Shown one piece after another: positions 5,810-9,760 of a stretch of 9,760 nt of DNA. Source of the DNA: an uncultured Faecalibacterium sp. (lineage in GTDB: Bacteria > Bacillota > Clostridia > Oscillospirales > Ruminococcaceae); NCBI GenBank assembly GCA_934525405.1, contig CAKSZF010000051.1, positions 1 to 9,760 on the forward strand, read 5' to 3'. A program made the translations under genes and the position numbers. Under the pieces are notes generated by a model. The model was not told the DNA's origin. It was given only the letters and a program-made list of their open reading frames with translations, and made no database searches. Position 1 is the first letter of the stretch. Each line of letters opens with the position of its first letter.

Positions 5810-5816
5810 GATAATA

Positions 5817-5918
5817 CTCCAGCGGTTTGATTTTGACCGCACAGGAACCGCCAGCTCCTGTGGGTTTTGCCCGGCGCCGCTCGAGTGGCACCGGGGAGCC
5901 TAAAATCCTAAGTTGCTC
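5817..5918 (-). promoter_or_regulatory. preQ1-III riboswitch controlling queT
   Basis: Read on the minus strand, the order of elements matches the class III preQ1 riboswitch known from Faecalibacterium. P1 is GAGC (5918-5915) with GCTC (5899-5896), enclosing AACTTAGGATTTTAG. P2 is a 9-bp stem (5895-5887 with 5878-5870, one G-U). An AAAACCC joining strand follows. P3 is CACAGGA (5862-5856) with TCCTGTG (5846-5840). P4 is GCGGT (5840-5836) with ACCGC (5826-5822), abutting GGAG (5820-5817), the queT ribosome binding site. P3 and P4 share the base at 5840, so only one can use it. The call rests on recognising these conserved strings and their position before queT. The likely mode is ligand-dependent masking of the ribosome binding site, since no U-tract terminator is present. 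Confidence 0.92.
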
Positions 5919-5950
5919 TAAAGGAGCCGTGAAAAAACACAGCACAAGGG

Positions 5951-5979
5951 AGTATATCATAATTTTGGGCGGATTGCAA
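5951..5979 (-). promoter_or_regulatory. Promoter of the preQ1-III/queT/HAD unit
   Basis: On the minus strand, -10 TATACT (5956-5951) is preceded by TGA, an extended -10. It lies 17 bases from a weaker -35 TTGCAA (5979-5974). Transcription should start near 5945, about 27 bases before the aptamer. An inverted repeat (TGCAAT 5975-5980, ATTGCA 5986-5991) overlaps the -35. Confidence 0.8.
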
Positions 5980-6033
5980 TGAATTATTGCAGAATTGGGA
6001 ACAGATGTAGGGTTTGGCTTGGAACCTTCCAGT

Positions 6034-6075
6034 AAAAAAGAGGTTTCGAAAAGCCCGCAGGCTTTTCGAAACCTC
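6034..6075 (-). terminator. Terminator of the pdxK-trmL-degV operon (hairpin of repeat copy B)
   Basis: On the minus strand the perfect 16-bp stem (6075-6060 with 6055-6040) is closed by a TGCG loop and followed by T6 (6039-6034). It is the only terminator downstream of degV, 64 bases from its stop, and is also the terminal hairpin of the composite repeat. Confidence 0.92.
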
Positions 6076-6135
6076 AAAGTAAAAATAAAATTACCGCTGA
6101 AATAGCCAGAGCGAAGCGGAGGCTATTAAAATCGT
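6040..6135 (-). repeat. Composite intergenic repeat, copy B
   Basis: Read on the minus strand from 6135, the element runs ACGATTTT, then a short hairpin (AATAGCC 6127-6121 with GGCTATT 6107-6101) around CTCCGCTTCGCTC. An AT-rich linker ending TTTTTACTTT follows, then a perfect hairpin with a TGCG loop. It aligns with copy A at 197-294 except in the last hairpin. It starts 3 bases after the degV stop codon, sense with the gene. Confidence 0.65.
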
Positions 6136-6138
6136 GTG

Positions 6139-7011
6139 TTACCCTCTGGGGTGGCCGGTGTACACCAGCGCCACGGTGTCGGGGCCGGTGTTGGCCGAGA
6201 CCACGCCGCCCAGCTCGAACACGGCCAGCGGCGGCTTGCCAAAGGCCTTGCGGCAGGCCTTTTCCAGATCTGCGGCCTGCGGGATGTTGGTGTGGCCGAT
6301 CATATACTCAAAATCCTCCACATCTCCGGCACGCTTCTGGCACAGATCCACCATGGCGGGCACCACCTTGTCATCGCCGCGTACCTTGGCCTCTACCTTG
6401 GTCTTGCCGTCAATCAGGGTAATGATGGGACGGATGCCCATCAGTTCGCCCATGACGGCTGCTGCGGCAGAGATGCGGCCGCTCTTTTTCATCTGCCTCA
6501 GGCTGTAAGGCCCCAGCACGACCTCCATGCAGTTCATCTGCCGTTCAAATTCGTGGATGACGTGGCGGATCTCTGCGCCGTTCTGCAGTTTGCGTGCCAT
6601 CTCGCACAGATACCAGCCGAACACCATAGAATAGGTGTGGGGGTCCAGCAGATGGATGTTCAAATGGTGCTCCGGGCGCTCCTCCCGCAGCATGCCCTGC
6701 GCCATCAGGGCGTTGTTGTAGGTGGAGGAACCGGATTTGTTGATGGGCACATGGATGACATCCGTGTAGCCCTCGTCCACATACTGGCAGTATTTTTCAC
6801 AGAACTGGATGGGCGTAATGGCGGCGGTAGAGGGCACACCCTTTGCCGCACGCATCTTATCGTAGAATTCGGTGTTGGTGCAGTCCACACGCTCAACATA
6901 ATCCACATCATCCAGCAGGATGTGGAAGCTCATGATATCAATGCCGTATTTTTCGGCCATCTCCTGCGGGATATCGCAGGAGGAATCGGTCAGGATCGCG
7001 ATCTTGCTCAT
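6139..7011 (-). CDS. DegV family protein (FakB-like fatty-acid-binding protein)
   Basis: DegV/FakB proteins bind a fatty acid and present it to the kinase FakA, which makes acyl-phosphate for phospholipid synthesis. They are cytoplasmic. The 290-residue length is typical. Visible family features are KIAILTDSSCDIP (3-15), PSTAAITPIQFCEKY (60-74), INKSGSSTYNNALMA (90-104, ligand-carboxylate loop region), LGPYSLRQMKKSGRIS (166-181) with the following AVMGELMGIRPI, and a C-terminal TGPDTVALVYTGHP. ATG 7011 has GAGG 6 bases upstream and gives the canonical N-terminus. An alternative ATG at 7023 overlaps the trmL stop as ATGA but lacks a good ribosome binding site. It is the last gene of the operon, 8 bases after trmL. 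The acyl specificity is not readable, and no fakA is in the window. Confidence 0.92.
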   Translation of the reverse strand: MSKIAILTDSSCDIPQEMAEKYGIDIMSFHILLDDVDYVERVDCTNTEFYDKMRAAKGVPSTAAITPIQFCEKYCQYVDEGYTDVIHVPINKSGSSTYNNALMAQGMLREERPEHHLNIHLLDPHTYSMVFGWYLCEMARKLQNGAEIRHVIHEFERQMNCMEVVLGPYSLRQMKKSGRISAAAAVMGELMGIRPIITLIDGKTKVEAKVRGDDKVVPAMVDLCQKRAGDVEDFEYMIGHTNIPQAADLEKACRKAFGKPPLAVFELGGVVSANTGPDTVALVYTGHPRG

Positions 7012-7019
7012 AGTGTCCC

Positions 7020-7526
7020 TCATTTCCATTCATAATCTCGTAGGTGGCCGTGGTCCAGCAGCTCCGGGAAATCCCACTGCCGCAGCACCTCGTACACGCC
7101 CACCGCCACGCTGTTGGAAAGGTTCAGGCTGCGGCAGGTGTCCCGCATGGGCATGCGGATGCAGTGCTCCTGATTTTCTGCAAGCAGCGCCTCCGGCAAC
7201 CCGGCATCCTCGCGGCCGAACACCAGATAAGCCCCATCCGGGTACTGTACATCGGTGTAGCGCTGGGGTGCCTTGGTGGTAAAGTAGTAGTAGGGGCCGT
7301 TGTTGCGGGCAAAAAAGTCCGCAAGACCATCGTAATAGGTAATGTCCAGATAGTGCCAGTAATCCAGCCCGGCGTGCTTGAGCTTTTTGTCATCGATGGC
7401 AAAGCCCATGGGGCCTACCAGATGCAGACGGCAGGCGGTGCAGGCGCAGGTACGCGCCACGTTGCCGGTGTTCTGGGGGATGCGGGGCTCTACCAGCACG
7501 ATATTCAAAGTCGGCTTGTCCATCAT
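7020..7526 (-). CDS. trmL: tRNA (cytidine/uridine-34-2'-O)-methyltransferase TrmL
   Basis: TrmL uses S-adenosylmethionine to methylate the 2'-O of the wobble nucleotide of tRNA-Leu isoacceptors. The 168-residue protein is a minimal SPOUT (trefoil-knot) enzyme. Its three family motifs are VEPRIPQNTGNVARTC (12-27), YLVFGREDAGLP (100-111) and RSLNLSNSVAVGVYEVL (132-148). The last two form the knot that binds SAM. ATG 7526 was chosen because GGAGGG (7538-7533) lies 6 bases upstream and the start overlaps the kinase stop as ATGA, meaning translational coupling. The product begins MMDKPTLNIVLVEPR, and the longer frame back to 7586 lies inside the kinase gene. Other small SpoU-type methyltransferases are possible, but the length and motifs fit TrmL/YibK best. 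Confidence 0.93.
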   Translation of the reverse strand: MMDKPTLNIVLVEPRIPQNTGNVARTCACTACRLHLVGPMGFAIDDKKLKHAGLDYWHYLDITYYDGLADFFARNNGPYYYFTTKAPQRYTDVQYPDGAYLVFGREDAGLPEALLAENQEHCIRMPMRDTCRSLNLSNSVAVGVYEVLRQWDFPELLDHGHLRDYEWK

Positions 7527-8371
7527 AAAATGCCCTCCGGTTCCTCTCGCGGGGGGCACAGGCGGGGCAGCAGCGGCTCGAACCACACGCCGAAGCGAGT
7601 GTCCTGCGTATAGGGCGTGCCTTGAATGGCCTGCGAAACAAACTCCGCAGCGTTGTCGGCGGCGGCGCTCAGGGCGTTGCCCTGCAGCAGCGAGCCGATG
7701 AGCACAGCACCGTACAGGTCCCCGGTGCCGGGAAAGCTGCGGCTGATATGCAGCTTTTTGATGACGAAGCGGTCTGCACCGGTACCGGCACAGCCGATGT
7801 ACTTGCCCAGCGGCAGACCGGTGACCACCGCGTTGGGCGCCAGCGTCTGCAAAGCATCTGCCAGCGCCTGCGCAGCGGCATCGTCCAGCTCATCGGTGAC
7901 GGGCTGCTGCTGCAAAAGCAGCTGCGCCTCGGTGTAGTTGGGCAAAATCAGGTCGGCCGCACGGCACAGGCTGCGGATGCGCTCGACCAGCGCCGGGGTA
8001 ACGGTGGAATAAGCCTTGCCGTTATCGCCCATCACGGGGTCTACCACCTTGCAGGCGGCAGGCCACAGGGCAAAGGCTTTTTCAGCCAGCGCTACCTGTG
8101 CCTCGCCGCCCAGATAGCCGGTATAGATACAATCAAATTGCAGTCCAAGGGTCTGGTAGTGCTCCAGCGCGGCCATGCCGTAGGCGCTGCCGTCCATCCG
8201 GGCGGGGGTGCCAAGACCGCCGGTGTGGGTGGAGAGCACCACCGTGGGCAGCGCCACCGGCTGGAAGCCCATGACCGACAGCACAGGCAGGATCACCGCA
8301 AGGCTGCACCGCCCTACGCCGGACAAATCGTGGATGCAAAGGATCTTTTTTGGTTCAACGGGTTTTTGCAA
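7523..8371 (-). CDS. pdxY: Pyridoxal/pyridoxamine kinase (PfkB/ribokinase fold)
   Basis: The kinase phosphorylates pyridoxal or pyridoxamine with ATP to salvage vitamin B6 into PLP. The 282-residue product has the PdxK/PdxY layout: HDLSGVGRCSL (14-24), LPTVVLSTHTGG (41-52), YTGYLG (83-88), VVDPVMGDNGKAYSTVT (109-125), LPNYTEAQLL (143-152) and SFPGTGDLYGAVLIG (212-226), where D218 of GTGD is the catalytic base. The start is TTG at 8371-8369. AAGGAGG lies 9 bases upstream, and no ATG or GTG is available before the first conserved motif. It is the first gene of the operon with trmL (4-base overlap) and degV. ThiD is a related alternative, but the GVGRCSL and LPT motifs favour the PdxY group. Confidence 0.92.
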   Translation of the reverse strand: MQKPVEPKKILCIHDLSGVGRCSLAVILPVLSVMGFQPVALPTVVLSTHTGGLGTPARMDGSAYGMAALEHYQTLGLQFDCIYTGYLGGEAQVALAEKAFALWPAACKVVDPVMGDNGKAYSTVTPALVERIRSLCRAADLILPNYTEAQLLLQQQPVTDELDDAAAQALADALQTLAPNAVVTGLPLGKYIGCAGTGADRFVIKKLHISRSFPGTGDLYGAVLIGSLLQGNALSAAADNAAEFVSQAIQGTPYTQDTRFGVWFEPLLPRLCPPREEPEGIL

Positions 8372-8431
8372 ATAGGAAAACCTCCTTGCTGAAAAGCCGC
8401 GCGCAGCGGCTTATAAAAAGCATCATGCAAC

Positions 8432-8440
8432 AGTATACCA
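8432..8440 (-). promoter_or_regulatory. Possible extended -10 promoter of the pdxY-trmL-degV operon
   Basis: On the minus strand TGG-TATACT (8440-8432) is a TGn-extended -10 with one mismatch. The -35 region is only an A/T run (8454-8460). Transcription would start near 8425, about 54 bases before the TTG start. The octamer GTATACCA (+ strand) that contains it recurs exactly 30 bases away at 8463-8470. Confidence 0.5.
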
Positions 8441-8535
8441 CAAATTGCAGCATAAAAAAAGCGTATACCAGATTCTTTTACGGAAATAATAGCACTGCAA
8501 GCCCTGTTATGGCAGACCGAAAGGAGAAATTCAGG

Positions 8536-8742
8536 ATGAAACAACGAGAAAATTCCGCCGCAGGCATGGTAGTGGGCATGGCAGCCGGTGCAGCTTTGGG
8601 GGCTGCCGGTGCTATGATAGCTACCCAGAGCAAGCGCCAGATGCGCCGCAATGTGCGCAAGGTGATGAAGGGTGCAGAAAATGCAGTGATGCAGCTGGAT
8701 AAGATGGCCGCCGACTTTGTGGAAAAGCACATCGACTGCTGA
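8536..8742 (+). CDS. Small glycine/alanine-rich membrane protein (YtxH-like)
   Basis: The 68-residue protein has no firm family call. Residues 8-29 (AAGMVVGMAAGAALGAAGAM then IA) form one hydrophobic helix with small residues spaced as in a glycine zipper, so it could pack or oligomerise in the membrane. A strongly basic stretch, KRQMRRNVRKVMK (33-45), follows, then an amphipathic helix to the C-terminal EKHIDC. The layout of one N-terminal helix and a charged helical tail recalls YtxH-domain proteins. ATG 8536 has AAGGAG (8521-8526) 9 bases upstream; an earlier in-frame ATG at 8509 has no ribosome binding site. It has its own terminator and is divergent from the pdxY operon. No clear + strand promoter was found. 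Function is unknown. Confidence 0.8.
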   Translation: MKQRENSAAGMVVGMAAGAALGAAGAMIATQSKRQMRRNVRKVMKGAENAVMQLDKMAADFVEKHIDC

Positions 8743-8752
8743 ACAGCAAAAC

Positions 8753-8781
8753 GCGCCGTCCCGGGTGGAACGGCGCTTTTT
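8753..8781. terminator. Bidirectional terminator between convergent small gene and secreted-protein gene
   Basis: GCGCCGT (8753-8759) pairs with ACGGCGC (8770-8776). Past one C-A mismatch, two further C-G pairs close a GGGT loop. T5 (8777-8781) follows on +. On - the stem is followed by GTTTTG, a weaker but usable tract. Confidence 0.85.
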
Positions 8782-8791
8782 ATCGTGCGTC

Positions 8792-9265
8792 TTATTTTGC
8801 CCAGATACACATCCGGGCGGTGGTATTGATCTCGCCCAGCAGGCTCAGATCCATCTGGATGTTGCAGGTCACGGTCAGCGACTTGTTCACATCACTGCCG
8901 GTCAGCACTGAGGCGGGCAGGTTTTTGATGGTCAGAATGCCGGTGCCCTTTTCGATCTCGCCGGTCAGGGTGCCGGTGTAGGTCACATCGCCGATGGTCA
9001 GGCCGGTCAGGCAGCCGGTCACATTGAGCTTGGTCACCTGCTTGACGGGCAGCGTCAGGGTGTAGGTACCATTGGACTGGCGGGTAAGGGCGGCCTCGCG
9101 GTCGGAATCAATGCCGGAGTTGGCCATGGATTCCTTATCGGACTTCTCCTTCCAGAATTTGATCCCCACGGGGGTGTTAGCAGCGGCAGAAGCGCCCAGT
9201 GTGAGCACGCAGAACATCAGCAGTGTCAGCAGGGCAGCGCCGGTACGTTTTAAGGCAGTAGTCAT
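8792..9265 (-). CDS. Secreted beta-rich protein with Sec signal peptide, weakly NEAT-like
   Basis: The 157-residue protein starts with a clear Sec signal: basic KR at 6-7, a hydrophobic core at 9-24, and an A-S-A cleavage site at 25-27. No lipobox cysteine or LPXTG/sortase anchor is seen, so it should be released or loosely held. The mature part alternates beta-prone stretches such as GTYTLTLPVKQVTKLNVTG and LTIKNLPASV with Gly/Thr turns. SDKESMANSGIDSDREAALT, followed by NGTYTLTL, resembles the start of NEAT heme-binding domains (SMA helix, then A-x-L and NGxYTLTL). The C-terminal YxxxY heme strand is absent, so heme binding is not supported. Three cysteines remain in the mature chain (85, 134, 153). 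ATG 9265 has AAAGGA 7 bases upstream. The gene is monocistronic. Confidence 0.75.
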   Translation of the reverse strand: MTTALKRTGAALLTLLMFCVLTLGASAAANTPVGIKFWKEKSDKESMANSGIDSDREAALTRQSNGTYTLTLPVKQVTKLNVTGCLTGLTIGDVTYTGTLTGEIEKGTGILTIKNLPASVLTGSDVNKSLTVTCNIQMDLSLLGEINTTARMCIWAK

Positions 9266-9280
9266 GTTTTTATCCTTTCT

Positions 9281-9294
9281 GCCGCAATTGCGGC
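9281..9294. repeat. Perfect 14-bp palindrome in the leader of the secreted-protein gene
   Basis: GCCGCAATTGCGGC is its own reverse complement and lies 2 bases upstream of the ribosome binding site on the transcript. In RNA it forms a 5-bp GC hairpin with an AAUU loop. In DNA it could be an operator. There is no evidence to decide between them. Confidence 0.5.
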
Positions 9295-9345
9295 ATGGCG
9301 AAACAGAGTATATGATGCCCCATAAGGTACTGATTTGTCAATGCT

Positions 9346-9374
9346 AACATAACATGACCGGACGGCCTTGTCAA
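9346..9374 (-). promoter_or_regulatory. Promoter of the secreted-protein gene
   Basis: On the minus strand, -35 TTGACA (9374-9369) is perfect. After 17 bases comes -10 TATGTT (9351-9346), preceded by TGT (extended -10). Transcription should start near 9339, with a leader of about 75 bases. A second TTGACA (9341-9336) and a TATACT (9312-9307) lie downstream but are 23 bases apart, too far for a standard promoter. Confidence 0.75.
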
Positions 9375-9469
9375 TGCATCTTGGCAGTCTTTCACAAAAA
9401 TGTTGCGAATTTACCACAAAATGTGGAAAGTGTGATAAAAAGGACGCTGCTGCACGCCTTGCGGTCCGT

Positions 9470-9582
9470 GCTGAAGGCTTCAGCTGTCACCGAAGGTGAC
9501 TGATGAGGGCGTACCGATAGCCGCTGTTTGCCTGCACCCTCATCTGGCGCTGCGCGCCACCTTCCCCCGACTGGGGGAAGGC
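9470..9582. repeat. Structured intergenic repeat with successive hairpins
   Basis: Five inverted repeats follow one another: GCTGAA/TTCAGC (9470-9484); GTCACC/GGTGAC (9486-9500); GATGAGGG/CCCTCATC (9502-9544, enclosing 27 bases); GGCGC/GCGCC (9546-9558); and CCTTCCCCC/GGGGGAAGG (9560-9581). Strings of the CCCTCATC, GGCGC...GCGCC and CCTTCCCCC type recur as intergenic repeats in many Oscillospiraceae genomes (recalled, not searched). No convincing open frame is present. The rest of the 9375-9700 gap, apart from the terminator at its end, is AT-richer sequence in which I see nothing else clear. Confidence 0.6.
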
Positions 9583-9647
9583 TTTTGCTCCGGCGAAGAT
9601 TCGGCCAAGAACAAAAGTGTCTACAAAAGAATCTGCTGATTGGAATC

Positions 9648-9680
9648 AAAAAGGGGCTGTTGCGCGGTGCAGCAGCCCCT
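9648..9680 (-). terminator. Terminator of the gene at the right edge
   Basis: On the minus strand a 12-bp stem with one G-U pair (9680-9669 with 9663-9652, AGGGGCTG type) is followed by a T5 tract (9652-9648). It begins 20 bases after the stop of the partial gene. Confidence 0.88.
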
Positions 9681-9700
9681 GAGGGTTACGTTATAGCGGC

Positions 9701-9760
9701 TCAGACCTCAAAGTTGGGGTCGTCCTTCAGCATGTGGATGTTGGACATAAAGGCGCTCTG
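9701..9760 (-). CDS. C-terminal end of an unrecognised protein (partial)
   Basis: Reading in from the right edge, 19 codons, QSAFMSNIHMLKDDPNFEV, end at TGA 9703-9701, followed by a good terminator. GC-rich codon use like the neighbouring genes and the terminator support a real gene end. The tail is hydrophilic and not a membrane segment. It is too short to assign a family. Confidence 0.65.
   Translation of the reverse strand, partial: QSAFMSNIHMLKDDPNFEV

Noticed and set aside
4700..5830. 376-codon + strand open frame over the HAD and queT genes
   Set aside because: The antisense product is His/Gln-rich and has no recognisable domain. It crosses two well-supported genes and part of the riboswitch.
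6136..7035. 299-codon + strand open frame over degV, and a similar 256-codon frame at 7622-8392 over pdxY
   Set aside because: Both are antisense shadows of genes with clear family motifs and lack ribosome binding sites.
7020..8371. tRNA wobble-base gene cluster spanning trmL and queT
   Set aside because: TrmL and QueT both relate to tRNA position 34, but they are in separate transcription units divided by a strong terminator and a promoter. The shared theme is probably chance.
8433..8470. CRISPR-like short repeats
   Set aside because: There are only two 8-base copies with no spacer-sized unit pattern, so this is not an array.
9392..9649. 85-codon minus-strand open frame in the right intergenic region
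   Set aside because: It reads through the hairpin repeat. The product is Ser/Arg/Pro-rich, and no ribosome binding site precedes its start.

Overview
The window looks like chromosomal DNA from a moderately GC-rich, low-sporulation-lineage Firmicute, most likely Faecalibacterium or a close Oscillospiraceae relative. The main reasons are a preQ1-III type riboswitch in front of a queT gene (this class is known mainly from Faecalibacterium and relatives), a fermentative D-2-hydroxyacid (lactate) dehydrogenase, a clostridial-type PFK with GGNG/PKTIDND motifs, strong AAGGAG ribosome binding sites, and structured intergenic repeats. The genus assignment is inference. There is no phage, insertion sequence, CRISPR array, integrase or rRNA.

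Layout, left to right. Positions 1-143 are the end of a KtrB/TrkH-type potassium channel subunit gene (+). A terminator, a composite dispersed repeat (copy A) and a second perfect hairpin follow. pepT (-, 410-1627) and a D-lactate dehydrogenase-type gene (+, 1902-2897) are divergent. The dehydrogenase converges with a 6-phosphofructokinase gene (-, 2976-4055) on a symmetrical bidirectional terminator. Divergent from the PFK gene is a two-tRNA unit (+): tRNA-Gln(CUG) and tRNA-Pro(CGG), with a perfect-consensus promoter and a strong terminator.

Positions 4569-5979 are a complete minus-strand unit: an extended -10 promoter, a preQ1-III riboswitch, queT (queuosine-precursor ECF transporter S component), a HAD phosphatase 15 bases downstream, and a terminator. 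Positions 6034-8440 are a second minus-strand operon of pyridoxal/pyridoxamine kinase, trmL (tRNA wobble-34 2'-O-methyltransferase) and a DegV/FakB-like fatty-acid-binding protein, closed by copy B of the composite repeat, whose hairpin serves as terminator. The genes are coupled by a 4-base ATGA overlap and an 8-base gap.

The right part holds a 68-residue glycine/alanine-rich membrane protein (+, 8536-8742), a secreted beta-rich protein with weak NEAT-like character (-, 8792-9265), a structured intergenic repeat (9470-9582), and the last 19 codons of an unrecognised minus-strand gene with its terminator. Functionally this is housekeeping: sugar catabolism (PFK, D-LDH), peptide use (PepT), PLP supply, and tRNA wobble-base chemistry (queuosine precursor uptake, TrmL). 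The most interesting points are the composite repeat with unrelated hairpin sequences but the same architecture, the riboswitch-controlled queT-HAD pair, and the PFK active-site variation.
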